A stretch of 64,000 nt of DNA from Rosa chinensis (Eukaryota > Streptophyta > Magnoliopsida > Rosales > Rosaceae). Each line of letters begins with the position of its first letter. Position 1 is the stretch's first letter. The stretch covers positions 19,252,641 to 19,316,640 of the forward strand of contig NC_037089.1 in NCBI RefSeq assembly GCF_002994745.2, given 5' to 3'. Both the position numbers and the translations under genes were made by a program. Below the pieces are notes generated by a model that saw only the letters and a list, made by a program, of their open reading frames with translations, searched no databases and was not told where the DNA came from. This document shows positions 1 to 11,995 of this stretch, one piece after another.

Positions 1-2270
1 GCACAAGCATTTGTCAAATTTTCTGGACACACTTTTCAGTCACAGAAAAATGTAACGTGAAATACAGCTTGTCCTAGACAGGTTTCAAAACAAATCCAGG
101 TCACGATATTTTATACTTAAGGTGTTTTTAATAGGTACTCATGTCATTGTTATTTGACATGTAAATACATGAACTTTGATTGTGGATGGCAGTATAAGTT
201 AACACTCGAACAAATTTACATCCATAACATATATATTCAGCTAGCAATTACGCCCATCATAAACAATGCTGACAAATATCTGTACTCGAAGGGTGGAAGA
301 ATGGGAAATTAAATGAAATGCTGACAACTACTACACCATACCCTTCTCCAAGGAGTAAAATGATGACATTCAGTCTAACATATTTGAGATTGGTTTTTAG
401 AGTCTTATTAGGTTTACGCCACTTCTAGACTAATACTCGAGTTCAACAGCGCAACACATAGATAAAAAGCTAACTAACAATTTTATGCACATAAACTTCG
501 TCATTCCTAAGGATTACTTCAAGTATGTGTAGTATTACATGATATCAGTTGGGACACGGCTGTAGCAGCTCATCATGAATAGAAGCAAAAAAAAAAAAAA
601 AAACAGAATAAGAACCAAACTCAAAGTACTCAAGCAACAGCTAAAGACAAGACAAAATGTATCATGTATCCTTGTTCAATAAGGCAGTACTGAAATTTGT
701 ATCTCTACAATTGCTTTTCAGTTGTTTGACACATGATGTACAATTGCTTATCCTAAGTACACAGAGGCCTCTTTTCAGGAAACTCATTTAAAGAACCAGA
801 AGATAATGATGAAAAATGGGGTTTATGATGTACATGCATGTGACTGGAGTTGAAGCTTGTAATTAAGTGATATTGATTGGATGGTAGCGGGTTCTTAGCA
901 GGCAATAACTGGACAGGACCCAGAGTCCCAGACTATAAATAGCCTCGTTGCATAGGCAAGGTTTTGTCTATTAACCGTCGGCCGGCCACCACCGTATATA
1001 TAACAGCTTAAAGCCTCCAAACTAGGATATATGGTGACATGAAACCCACCCAGGGGTTCTATGTGTTTCAAGGTTAGGAAAAGCTTCATCGTTCCTCACA
1101 TGGAACCAATGAGGATCGATGAAGGTTGGGAAATAGTTTCTTCTGACGACCTGGCGGCAAAAATATGTTTTATCATTTGTTTTTATACTTTTTACCTTCT
1201 TTTATAAAACAAAATCATTACTTTTCCGAGTGTTAATCAATCATCTTGTGCTCCTAAGTGAGATGTTGGACCCACGTTTTATTTATATTTCATTTTTGTG
1301 AGAAGTTTGTGTGCTGAATCCTTGTACTTCACACAATTTACAAAATGATGATGATAGTCTCACCTACCTTAGTTGTCTTGATGTGGTAAGATACCGACAA
1401 GAGAAGGTCCTGATTTCTACTCAGCTAATGGTGCTGGAAACTCGGATACAGAGATGTAATCGAAAAAAAACTCAGATACCGAGATTCATCAATTTTATAC
1501 GAAGATGAGGATGTCATGACTCTAATCTTCACATGAGAAATATGAGATTGCACGTATCAAATCCATCATACTGGCATTCAAATGAGAAATATATGATAAC
1601 AAGCTAGCACATGAACGACTAGCTACCTCGAGGAGTAAAAGTCGATATACAAAAGATTGAAGGGTTCAGCAACAGGTAAAGGTGGATGCAAGTCATACAA
1701 GTGATACAACAAGTCTAGATGCTGCATTGAGAGTTCAAATTTTTTTTTTTTTTTTATAAAAATAAAATAAATTTATTTACAGATAATGCTGGATCCTCTA
1801 CATCTTTACATTGTACAAATTATATGCTTTTTGACTCTGGAGTGATGATGATTTAGTTGTTGATTGACCTCTTTACTTTACTCTTGTTTTTCACCCACAC
1901 AAGCACAGTGTCCCAATTTGTGAGAGATGACATGCATGTTCAATTGTTCATGCTGCGATGCATTTGGAAATCCAAACCTGATTTCAAATTTGATTAGTTA
2001 TTAAAGGCAGTTAGGGTTTAGGGTTTAGGATTTTAGTCTCGGAACATCATTTCTCATGATCGTAGTCAGGGTTATCTCAACCAATCCGAAGGGAAAATGA
2101 GGCAACGTATTGATGGGTTTTCTGTTCACTTTAATCACCACGTCAAGCTTCCTCAAGGAAATAAAATGTTTGATGAATTTGGGGCCACATTTAGCATCAA
2201 TGACCTCTTAAATTGGATGTTTGCTGTGTAGTAATAGGGATTGGCATGTCAAGTTTCTGTAGTGGTTCCT
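1..2270. other. AT-rich intergenic DNA, no supported gene
   Basis: No open frame here resembles a known protein; the few frames of 60-65 residues have no recognisable domain. There are A/T homopolymers near 587-603 and 1741-1756. Two overlapping copies of TTTAGGG lie at 2011-2029. This is the plant telomere unit, which in gene-flanking DNA is usually the short telo-box promoter motif. Two units are far too few to suggest a telomere relic. Confidence 0.6.
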
Positions 2271-2277
2271 TTGCTAA

Positions 2278-2560
2278 AAGAGGTGAACTCAACACGTTCA
2301 GAACACTATAATCCATAAACAATGCGACATATGTAGTCGGGATCTCAAGTGTCTGATGTTTTGTGTCTCTAAATTTCTGCAGTACATCAAATTTGTTGTC
2401 CTGCCTTTTCCTGTTATTAATATCCAGTCTAGACTAAACCTCATTTGAAGATGACAATAAAGCAACAAAAGGAATACAAACTGTGACCATGCATTCCTAT
2501 AAGACAATACTTCACATTGTATATATAAGGGGAAATGTAGAGGCATTGACAGGTTGAGTT
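2278..2560 (-). pseudogene. Diverged duplicate of the 3' end of the PGG-type gene
   Basis: This stretch aligns by eye with 2583-2865, the last coding part and 3' flank of the neighbouring minus-strand PGG-type gene. Both copies contain, in the same order, the same motif around a TTCTGCAGTACATCAAATTT block, an AAACCTCAT block next to the gene's stop codon, and a GCAACA(A/G)AA block. The duplicate has many substitutions and no matching upstream exon, so it is a non-functional tail fragment in direct orientation about 305 bp downstream of its parent. The order and spacing of shared blocks make chance similarity unlikely. Confidence 0.7.
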
Positions 2561-2767
2561 TACCAGCTGGTTACTGTGCTAACAAAGGTGAACACATCAC
2601 ATTATTCAGATGTCAGACCACTACAATCTACCAGTAATGCAAAAAGATAATGTAGTCAATGTCTCAACTGTTTGATGCTCTTCCTATATTTCTGTAAATT
2701 TCTGCAGTACATCAAATTTCTAACCTCTGCTCTGTTTGCAATTGATATGCGCGGTTTGAAATAAACC

Positions 2768-3892
2768 TCATGTCAACGTGATAGCAAAGCAACAGAAAAA
2801 GTAAAATGCTACCATTTCCACCACTCCTAGAAGTTTGATACCGTACAATACATAGGTGCTGGAAATGTGGACAAGAAGCATTGCAATCAGGGCCAACTTG
2901 GTAGCCGAGTAATACAACATAGCCATCTTCTGTGACTTTTTCAAAGCTCCATTCCTCTTTAGGTTCATCCAGCAAAGAAAGGCAATGAAGGAACAAAAAA
3001 TCGACGAAATCAGAGTTATTGCATATGCTACAACAAACGTGATGAAAGCCGCCTTTCTTGTTAGAATTGCAGGACCATAGTCACTCCGTACATGGCGGAG
3101 CATGGCGAAACCTGCATACAAGGTTGTGGTAGCTAGAAGCGCAGCCACTATGAAAAAGGTAGCATAAGTCTGCAACACAAAGAAAGTAATGTAATTTATC
3201 TTGGAAATAAAACGAAGATTTGGCAGTGCAACTTTTTGCATTCTTGGAAACAAAACGAAGAGTTTCACAATCATTCATGAATCCTGACTAGCATATCAAG
3301 TAACAGCAGGATTAAAAGAGTAAATGATGTACAAGTACAATATAAATTAAGACTGCCCAAAACTCAAGATTTCCTAAATATACAAATACAGTAGTAAGAA
3401 GAACCAAAGCTATGTCGACAGAAATTTTAGAGGTGCCTAAGAAACAGAGAAATTCCTTCAAAGTGGATTCAATCAAACTAGATTTGGGCACATAGCTCAG
3501 GTTACCACTAATGAAATAACAAACAGGAATTAGATACTGCAAAATTTGACAAGTAGATCATACGAAGAGTGAATAAAAAAAATATCAACAGGATTTGAGA
3601 GATAAAAGTATATTTGAAAATTGTAACTACCCAATATCTGGAGTGCAACATATTGATTAAGAACTCTCTGAAGAAATGAAAACTATAAAACAGTACTTAC
3701 AGTAGGATTGCCAAAGAGTAACAAGACCCGAAGATTCAATAAAAATATAAGCAAACTAGAATTAAACAAAGCAGAATCACTACAGCAGGCAAAGGATAAA
3801 TATATTAAACAAAGTTTGACAAAATAAGGTTACATATAAACCTTTGTTGCCCTCTCCTTATCTTCATTGCCTTTTTTTGCAGCAGACTCCAT
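2768..3892 (-). CDS. Small PGG-domain-like integral membrane protein, two exons
   Basis: Two exons are proposed: 3842-3892 (start ATG at 3892-3890, 17 codons, charged N-terminus MESAAKKGNEDKER) and 2768-3169. The intron has GT at 3841-3840 and AG at 3171-3170, phase 0. The product is about 150 residues. Exon 2 starts TYATFFIVAALLATTTLYAGF and continues with a GPAIL-x-x-KAAF motif and a second hydrophobic helix. This matches the PGG domain that ends many plant ankyrin-repeat membrane proteins of the ACD6/ITN1 type, although the PGG tripeptide itself is not conserved. Two more hydrophobic segments follow, so four membrane passes are likely. No ankyrin repeats lie upstream, so it is either a stand-alone PGG protein or a fragment of a larger ancestor. 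Its role cannot be read from sequence. A decayed copy of its 3' end lies just downstream. Confidence 0.7.
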
Positions 3893-5056
3893 ATTTGGGG
3901 ATCACTCCTGGGTTTACGACCTTTAGATACCCGTAAACCTATAAACAAGACAACGAAAACCGGTGAGAACCTGTGGGAAAGCTGTAAAAACCGAAGAGAC
4001 TCGGTGTGTCTCGGCCGTACGGTGCGAGGGAAATTGGGTTTTCTGGATTTTATCTGTCTCTACTCCACCGACTGCAAAGGGTTCCTCAAAATGTTAGAAA
4101 AAAAGAAAGAAGAAGAAGATTTTATAATACAATAGCATTGCGTCTCTCTAAAGTTGTAGATTTATTAGTGAGGGTCTAAAATAAATCACACAAATAGTAA
4201 TATTTATAATTCGCTCAACTATGTTAGTTTCGAGCCAAATTATCATTTACTCAACAACAATTGCATGTGGTGGCCCAATTTATAACCATCTCCATCCACT
4301 TGCAATGTACAACATGATCTAAATGTAGACCAACCTTAAACTTCAAAATTAAAAATTGATAATAAACCCAACTTATTGTTGCCTTCTTGGAGATGGATAT
4401 TTGAAAACATAGGGTCCAAAAAGTGAACTTTAGGCCAAGGATTAGAGATGATTTAATACATAAAGTCGGTCTACTTCTATATTTAGTTAGTCTACTTAAT
4501 ATATCAATACGTAAATATTCTGATCCCATCGGGTTTCAAGTATAGTCACAGCCAATGTATATCCTGTTTTCCAAATAACAGATGAGACCAACCATATGAA
4601 GAGCTCTCCTCATCCCTTGCTCTTTGTATGGGAATTGAATTCGCTCACCACAACACTTGGGTGGTGATACCACCACTCAATAGAGTGTTGTCATGTGTAA
4701 TACACTATAACTATGGTTAACTATGGTGAATTTAATAATGAAGAAAGAGAAAAGTAATTGTGATGTGTTAAATTTTAATTAGATCACAAAATTAATTATG
4801 GTGAGCAAATTTGAATCCCTTTGTATGTATAACTAACTAAAAAGAGAGACAAAAGAAGATCGTCTTACCTGGGGAATTAGAGAATAAGAATTAAGAAATG
4901 TCATCTACTTTAATTGTCACGCGTCATAATTTTTTCGCACTAAAATCTTTGACTCTTTCCACTTGCATCAACTCTCTGCTTCTGATACAAACGGATCCGC
5001 ACTCATTCTTTTGCTCTTTCGGATTAGGAGAAGTGAACAGTAATTAAATTTCAAAT
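3893..5056. other. Intergenic spacer and promoter side of the PGG-type gene
   Basis: This lies upstream of the minus-strand PGG-type gene and upstream of the tRNA gene. It is AT-rich, and I recognise no coding exon, terminal repeat pair or conserved motif in it. Confidence 0.5.
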
Positions 5057-5129
5057 GGGGATGTAGCTCAAATGGTAGAGCGCTCGCTTTGCATGCGAGA
5101 GGCACAGGGTTCGATCCCCTGCATCTCCA
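5057..5129 (+). tRNA. tRNA-Ala (anticodon UGC)
   Basis: The 73-nt stretch folds as a full cloverleaf. The acceptor stem is GGGGATG/CATCTCC with discriminator A at 5129 and one G-T pair. The D-arm is GCTC...GAGC, and the T-arm is CAGGG-TTCGATC-CCCTG. The anticodon stem CTCGC/GCGAG closes the loop TTTGCAT, which puts the anticodon TGC at 5090-5092. Both internal RNA polymerase III promoter boxes are intact: box A is TAGCTCAAATGGTAGAG and box B is GGTTCGATCCC. There is no intron and no encoded CCA, as expected for a nuclear plant tRNA gene. Confidence 0.97.
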
Positions 5130-5130
5130 A

Positions 5131-5137
5131 TTTTTTT
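5131..5137 (+). terminator. Pol III terminator of the tRNA-Ala gene
   Basis: A run of seven T residues begins two bases after the mature tRNA end, the usual RNA polymerase III stop signal. It supports the tRNA gene being functional. Confidence 0.85.
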
Positions 5138-5563
5138 GATGATTTTTTGTAGTTCTCTCTCCTTTAATCAACTCAATAATTTCTAGTAGTCAAACTATAT
5201 CAGTGATTAGGTTTTGTTACCAATTCTCACAACAAAAACACATCTTTCCTACTAACATTTTCCAAATTATAGGGTGGGTCTAGAATCTACATAAAGGAAG
5301 CTCCCAATTAAGCAGCTGAATCCCTCTAATCATAGCAAAGATGAGTATCATAAAGCATTACAAGTCAAAAGAGTACTTGTCGGTTTAGCACAGATACCAC
5401 ATTGAGATAACTACTTAGATAATATCTTCAAATGCAGACTAGTAAACTAGTGCCAAAAATTAAGGGTTGCAAAATTACAGACCGCCATAGAATCAGATTT
5501 CCCCTAATTCAATCCTATCCTATAAGAACAGATGATTAGACTCGGCTACCAATCTTGATGCAT
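5138..5563. other. Spacer between tRNA gene and X8-protein gene
   Basis: AT-rich DNA that probably includes the 3' untranslated part of the minus-strand X8 gene, whose stop codon is at 5564-5566. No other gene is seen. Confidence 0.5.
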
Positions 5564-7166
5564 TTAGGTGATAACAAAACGGCATAGTTGATAACCTGCA
5601 ATAGAAACATCATCATATAAGCAACATTGCCATTTGCAAAGGAAGACCATCAACTACAAAAGCTAACAGAATATAACAAAAGGACTGGGGGTATCTTCAA
5701 ACAATTTGTAGACCTTTTAAACAACTAACAAATTGCTGGAAATCTGACAAAATGAAACTCTGTTCTATAATGACAGTCATAATCAAATGGAAGCTGTAAA
5801 TGGGGTTGAAATAGGGATTGAGATGAGATCTCATCCATCTTAATTCTCAACTCACAGAAACAGAACAAGGAATTACTACACTAAACTTTCAGAAACTGAG
5901 TCAAGGGTCTCTTTCCTAAAAATGGAAGACCCAACATTCAACATGGAAATGGCTTACTTGGATCTTATTCATTAACATAGTAAGGAATCATATACTAAAT
6001 TTTATAGCAAGGGCTCTCCTTGTCCAAACCCAATAATCAACATGGAACAGGCTTACTTGGGTCTCAACCATTAACATGGGAAGGAATCATACTAAATGTT
6101 TCAGAAAATAAGTAAGGTTCTTTCTGCAAACCCAATAATGAAAATGGAAAGTAAACTTACTTGGATCACTGTTGATAAGCATAGCAGTGCCACCAAAGCT
6201 GCAAGTGCCTCCATTCCTCTTGTTCTTCTGCCAGTAGCTGTTGAAAGCATACGAAGCATGGGCCACAACAGACTCAGGATAGTAGCAGTTTCCGCTTGGC
6301 ATAATCTCCTGGCAATCAGCACCACCAGCTCCACAAGCATAGTCGACAGCCTCCTGCAATGTGTCTGCCGGAACAGTAGGCTTGGCTACACACCACAGTT
6401 TATGCACAAACCCAATTCCAGGTGCCGGGGCTCTCGGATTACACGGTGGCAATTCGTAAGCAAAAGGGGGAGGGGTGGCTTGATGGTAAACAGGAGAGAT
6501 TTCGGGGGCTTCGGGAAAAGACATTTCGACTGGGGGTGATGCTGTTTCAGGGATTGGAGGTGAGGCTGTTTGGGCTGGTGCTGGTGAGGCTACTTGAGCT
6601 TGTGGAGGTTGAGGGTTTTTGGCTACATTGGCAGGAACAGAGAAGCCAACAGAGGAGTGGAGTGGGGGGTCTGAGGTTTTGGGTAGTGGGTTTGGTCTAG
6701 CTGGAAATGGGTCAATGGAAGAGAGCTTTCTGGTTCTTGGTTTTGCCTCCTTTGGGTTGGTGACTATAACATTGATGTTCCTGAGCCCCAAAAATCCAAG
6801 CTTTTTAAGGGTTTCTGAGTGAGAAGACACCAGTTTAAGGGTTTCATCAGAGAAAGGTGAGACCTTTGGAGGTGGGTTCACAGAGTAGGTTGAATCTTGT
6901 AGAACCTCATGGGATGTCTCAGAGAGAGTTAGGACTTGAGCTGATTCTTGCCTTGCACCTGTAGAGATTAGAGAAACAAATACCAAGTAAAAAAAAGGCC
7001 TTCATTGTAGAAAATCAAAAGGAAAAAGGGGAAGACACAAAGATAATAACTGTAACATTGCTTAAACATGAAAATGGAACATTAGTTGAAACTGGGTTGA
7101 AGCTTATTTACCAGAAAGACCCAGAAACAGAAGCTGGAAGAAGATAAGCCACACCATCTTCACCAT
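5564..7166 (-). CDS. Secreted proline-rich protein with C-terminal X8 (carbohydrate-binding CBM43) domain
   Basis: Three exons join into one frame of 294 residues: 7112-7166, 6161-6958 and 5564-5595, with GT/AG at 7111-7110, 6960-6959, 6160-6159 and 5597-5596. Exon 1 gives a signal peptide (MVKMVWLIFFQLLFLGLSG). A long Pro/Ala-rich linker follows at about residues 120-190. The X8 domain runs from about residue 205 to the end: LWCVAKP, an ADCQEI block, SGNCYYP, ASYAFNSYWQ and GGTCSFGGTAMLI. The tiny last exon supplies the final conserved Cys in SYQLCRF. X8 domains bind beta-1,3-glucan (callose), so a cell-wall or plasmodesmal location is likely. No GPI-attachment tail follows the X8 domain, and there is no GH17 catalytic domain. 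A second in-frame ATG lies three codons in; the first keeps the full signal peptide. The position next to a class I formin matches Arabidopsis At5g67460 as I remember it. Confidence 0.88.
5870..6170 (-). repeat. Three tandem copies of a ~100-bp unit containing the splice donor of the X8 gene
   Basis: A unit of about 97-104 bp occurs three times. It includes an AACCCAATAAT-like block, a TGGAAA/TGGAAC block and CTTACTTGG, which on the minus strand reads as the donor CCAAGTAAG. The donor-like sites fall near 5958, 6055 and 6159. Only the last is at the coding border of exon 2; the other two lie inside the following intron as decoy donors. Copies differ by many substitutions, so the duplications are not recent. 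Confidence 0.7.
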
Positions 7167-7174
7167 TGCTCTGG

Positions 7175-7192
7175 CTCTCTCTCTCTCTCTCT
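7175..7192. repeat. (CT)9 microsatellite in the 5' UTR of the X8 gene
   Basis: A run of CT dinucleotides (GA in the transcript sense) begins 9 bases upstream of the X8 gene's start codon. GA/CT tracts are common in plant core promoters and 5' leaders. Confidence 0.8.
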
Positions 7193-7199
7193 GTGTTCT

Positions 7200-10100
7200 C
7201 TGGAGTGACTAGTGAGTCAAAGTGAAAAAATGAGTGTCCTCTTATAGTGAAGGACCAACTTGACCGATAAAAAGCTAAAAAGAAAAAATAAAATAAAAGA
7301 GAGAAAATTGGAAAAAGCTGTCAAGCATAGCAGAGTATCCTAGAGTGCATTGTCTGGGGAAGTAGGAATCAATTAGCAAGAAGGGCAAGAAATCGAAATT
7401 ACAATGAGGGGCAACTGTCCTTGCTCTTTCTTGGGACGCGTGGAACAATAACAAAAGCTGGTGTGGGAAGTGTAAAGGACAACAATGACAATTTGGCCAA
7501 AGCCCAGAGCCCAAAAACCAACAGAGAGTGTACGGTTACAACGGTCACATATGCGAGAAGGAAGAAACTAGTGTGGAACGCAGTCGTATTAGTAGCAGTC
7601 AAGGAGTCAACATTGGCCGTAAAAGAGAGGGCACAGCCTCACAGGTTTGAGTGGGGGCACAAGGAAAGTATAGGACAAAAAGGACTGGGTTTTCTGAGGT
7701 ACCCTTCTGAAAAAGTTGGACCGGCAGCTCTGCCTGCTTGGGGGCCAAGCTAATCACAAGGATAGAGATTCACCACTGGCAAGGACTTTTCTTTGCTTCT
7801 CCTTGTTGATCAGGCAAAATAGTGATTGAATGACTTACCGTTGGAATTTACCTTTGTGCTGATGCATTTCATGAACCGAATGTTCTAGCGTTACCAATTA
7901 AAGTTTATAACGTAGTAATTTTAATCCAGTGTGGTAGTTTAAGTTCCCGTAATTTTGTTGCAGTAGTGATAATCAAGGAGCAAGTTCATGGTTTCTTGTA
8001 TCTCTTTCATCAAATTAAACGAGCAATGCATTAATAAAGGCAAACAAATCTAGCATTACAAGCATCGAGCAAAAGAATGGTATTAAATCTGTGAAATTAA
8101 GTGAAATTGAAAAATTCTTCGATCTAGTAAATTTCATCCATTGATATATATATAAATAAGTTTTTTTAATAATAACAAAAATATACTTAATGTTATCCAG
8201 TCATCCATTCATATTGATGCAAGTGTACATTAATACACTGAATACTCTCTCATGAAAATGCCTCATCTTTGAAATAACAAAATGGAGTTTCTATTTATAC
8301 CTCTAAAATTAGCATTTGAACCTCTCCACTTAACAAACCTCCAACTTACTTTTACAAATAATCAGTATGCTATCTACACCTGCCTAACTTTCCCACAATG
8401 GCCATCGTCCAATAAAATCAATAATTTTTTTTTTTTAATATGATAGCCTCGGAATCCTTGACCATGAATCAAAGTCCTCGAAGTATGCAGCTTAGGATTC
8501 GTGATGATCCCAAATTGGGATTCTTAGATTATGGGCCACTAGGCATTAGGAGCAAAATTGCTTCTTATTTTGAAATGAGAGAGGCTCGCCGCTTTGTTCT
8601 TACATGCAGCTAAGATTGAAGTTTTTTGCTTTGACAGCAGGGCCGTCAAAACAGTTGCAATTTTCATGAATCTAAGAAGAGTTCATTTTAGTTGGTGGCG
8701 TTGGTTCACTTCCCCTCCTTCAACAATCTCATCATCTGTTTCATGGATCTCTCTTCTTTAGTTATCAAAATTCAATGCTCACAAACTAGATCCCCCTCCG
8801 AAACCACAACCACATGGATAGAAGCTAGGAGGAAATCCAAATATATTTTTCACGATGCTGTCATCAATATAATCAAACGTTAGATAGATCCACAATATGC
8901 CTTAGAAATATTTAACATGGTTTCGGAGCAAGAGAGTTTCAACCACAATAACATATACCACATATGCAACTATCCTCAATAAGCCGCTCAACCCAAGAAG
9001 TTCAAGGCTGTTGATCCTTGTGATGATGGCGTTATGTTGTGACAAACCATAGATTCCTATTTATTATTATGGGAAGAAGAGATTTCATTCTTTTGTATCC
9101 TAATTAGTAATTTGACGTGAGTTGACAAATTCAATTATCATTTGAGAAAAAAAAAATAGGTCCAAATGGTTATTTTGGAGGTATAAATAGATCCTCTCAA
9201 AATAAGAAAGAAATCAAACCGCTAAGAAAAAAAAAATCGAAGTGAAGATGGATGGGCCATATTAGCCCTTCAGAAATGACCTGCAACTCAATAGATCTAC
9301 TTGATTGGGTCCAATCATCAAACTTTTGAGGTCATGAAGCTCTCGGGCCCAAAATTAATCAGTTTGGGTAGTTTCCAGCTCACACAACAGTGACCAAAAA
9401 CAATAAACTCACACAACTCATTCATGTTGATTTAACATTGAGCCTAAGTTTGGTCCCAACCTCTTTCCAATAACGGTGTAACTATACTACCGAGACACGG
9501 GCCAACTCATTAAAGAAAACAGTATGTCCATCTAGGCATCTTAAGTGTTACTACGATTGATAGCCCATTGTTGATTGTCAATATGATCGATCATGCAGCA
9601 TTGCAGTACAAAGAAAGTATGGAAATGATCAAGATGTAATACTGCCCAGAACTACAAAACTAATAAAAGTAACCAATGTCAACATTATGCAGATATAACA
9701 TTTTACAAACATCGATCATCTTTGGCTTGTAACATAAAACAAGGGGAGCGCTAGTTAGCCCCCAACCGTATCGAGCCGTGTTGATAAAGTGGCTAGAATA
9801 GAATCATCGCAAGGAATGAGCCATTCGTGGATATATGAAAGGAACCAAACACAATAGTGCCCAGATAATTTGGTAAAACTCCATCTCCATTGGCATGTTG
9901 ATGTGGCTAAAATGAGGAAGAAAATAGAGACATTTGTGGTGTATGGGGAAGTCATAAAAGTGCATGATCAGACCCGTCAACCGACTTTAACCAAGTTATA
10001 AAGTGTTGGAGACCAGCAGGTATAGCTAGCTAGCTACTTGCCAAAATGATCACGAAGTGTGTTTGTGAAAAGGCATTATGAATATTGCAATAATTAGCAT

Positions 10101-10546
10101 TGCAAGTGCAAATCTTGAGAACCAATCTATCACAACGAACTCTAATAATGTGTGTGCCTAATCGAAAGAAAAGATGGTATCGGGACATACTTGGCGTGTA
10201 TGTTTAGCCAATTTGTCAATGATTAGTGTTCATGTTTTTCGTATTATTAGTGGAATACTAATTTTGCCTCCATTTCTGATTTCTCTACTGTCATCCACTT
10301 TAATTTCTGTTTGCATGGACATGAAGCAAAGCTAGATCCCTGACTTGGTTTATGAGATTAGAACCTCTCCACCCATAGTGACCCAAGATTGGGATATCTA
10401 CCAACATGCCTTGCGAACTTGGTTTGTCTTCCTAGAAATTTGGGTCCTCAAATTGGCGCAAAATAAAAAAAAAACTAAAAAAAAAAAAATGCATGTCGAG
10501 TAATTTAGTTAAAAGAGACTATTAAATTCTTTAACTTGATAAATCT
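7200..10546. other. Long intergenic stretch, no supported gene
   Basis: This holds the X8-gene promoter side at 7200-7800, then AT-rich spacer. The 110-codon frame at 7421-7753 and other short frames show no known domain and no codon-usage support. A poly-T at 8425-8440 and several degenerate A-tracts suggest old retroelement debris, but I could not define ends. Confidence 0.45.
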
Positions 10547-10985
10547 TCTTCAAATTAAGAAAAGTAACTCCTTGTCTGCTCTAAGTAGATGGCGAATTTT
10601 TTGCTTCGTCAAATGGTCACTACCGTCTGATAGCAGGGTGAGACTAATTGTCGTTAAATCTATCTTCCGATGGCAACATAGTAGGAAAGTTGTGCTTATG
10701 GTAATTATGTTATGTTGTAATCGGGTTACATATCGAGTTATCTTTCCGTTATGTCACTGTTATGTCAAATAAATGGAGTAACCAATAGTGCACTCTTTGC
10801 TAGTTGGTGCTTATTAGAATACATGTCTTCTGTAGAGATTTCTGATATTATTTCGGAAAACACTCTGGATGCTTATTGTAATCAGAGGTTTATGCTCATA
10901 TGACCCCCTCCTTATATTCGACAATTTCATTAATAAAGACTTGAAAACAGCCGCAGCAGCCCTTTATTCAAAAAATAAAAAAAAA
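10547..10985 (+). mobile_element. 5'-truncated LINE-type copy (3' end only)
   Basis: About 430 bp match, on the opposite strand, the 3' half of the 1.1-kb LINE-type insert at 18194-19304. Shared blocks include CTTCGTCAAATGGTC, a CAACATAGTA(G/A)GAAAG block, a TTATGTTGTAAT block, a GCTCTTTGCTAGTT block and GTTTCATTAAT(C/A)AA before the tail. The copy ends in an A-rich tail at 10970-10985, as expected for a non-LTR element truncated at the 5' end on insertion. No coding capacity remains. Confidence 0.7.
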
Positions 10986-11561
10986 CTAATATTTAACATT
11001 GTCGAATATCATTACATAGTTAAAATGATTTGACACATACGAATATTTTCTATCACTCAGCATTGTCAGCCAACTCCTACACAATTTTTTTTCTCAAACC
11101 CCACCATTATTACTTTTCAAATCTAAAATTATTCAATATTGCCTTCTTCTCAAATTCTTTATTATAATGCCCCAATGGTTTATTAGCGAAGCCATTACAA
11201 GCTAAATATTGCTTCCAAGACAGTAGGACCCAAAGAAGCCAAGAAATCACACTGAAGCAGCCTCTCAATCACATCCTACAACTACTAATTGACTTGGATT
11301 ATTCACTGTCTTGTTTGGTCTTTGCTGTCACAACCACATTTCACATTACGCACTTGCTACTAGGGTTTTTGATGAACCTTTTCAATGATTTAAAGGTTGG
11401 CCACTACCCGACCTAATATGATTATAAAGTAATTAGCAATTTAATATGACCAAAGACCATTATTGAGATTGATAAACTCAAACACCAAGTGAAACTGTCG
11501 GTCAATAGTATCTCATAGAGACTATTAGAGCCAATTAATTGGTGTATTTGTCCTTTTTGCA

Positions 11562-11614
11562 ACATAATTATATTTGATTTTGTCGAAAAAAAAAAACATA
11601 ATTATATTTGATTT
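11562..11614 (+). repeat. Ultra-short retro-insertion scar flanked by a 19-bp direct repeat
   Basis: The 19-mer ACATAATTATATTTGATTT occurs at 11562-11580 and again, identical, at 11596-11614. Between them are only TGTCG and a run of A. This is the layout of target-primed reverse transcription that copied almost nothing but the poly(A) tail. Confidence 0.75.
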
Positions 11615-11726
11615 GAGCACTGTCCTTTGGTCCTATCCTAAATTCACAACTGTTTACATTATGTGAGAAGCAAATTCCTTTGTATGTACATGCTAATATA
11701 ATTAAGATTTTATATCTTTTTCTTAA

Positions 11727-11995
11727 AATATGTTCATGCAGGTTTTTAGTCAAATTGGAAACTGTGTAATGTTTTATCTAATTATTTGTAATGTTTTACC
11801 ATTTTGTATTATTAAATAATATTCAACATAAATTTTCTTCAAATATGTTCATGTAGGTTTTTAGTCAAATCGGAAACTGTGTAATGTTTTATCTAATTAA
11901 TTGTAATGTTTTATCTAATTATTTGTAATGTTTTATCTAATTATTTGTAATTTTTTACCATTTTGTATTATTAAACAATATTCAACATAATTGAA
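11727..11995. repeat. Tandem duplication of ~120 bp with a nested 22-bp triplication
   Basis: The sequence from ATGTTCATGCAGG through TTCAACATAA at 11729-11830 is repeated at 11847-11990. The second copy carries extra units of a 22-bp motif (AATGTTTTATCTAATTATTTGT). Both copies begin with the same ATGTTCATG(C/T)AGGTTTTTAG string. No protein is encoded. Confidence 0.75.

Noticed and set aside
2011..2029. Interstitial telomere repeat
   Set aside because: Only two overlapping TTTAGGG units; this is common as a telo-box and gives no evidence of a chromosome end or fusion.
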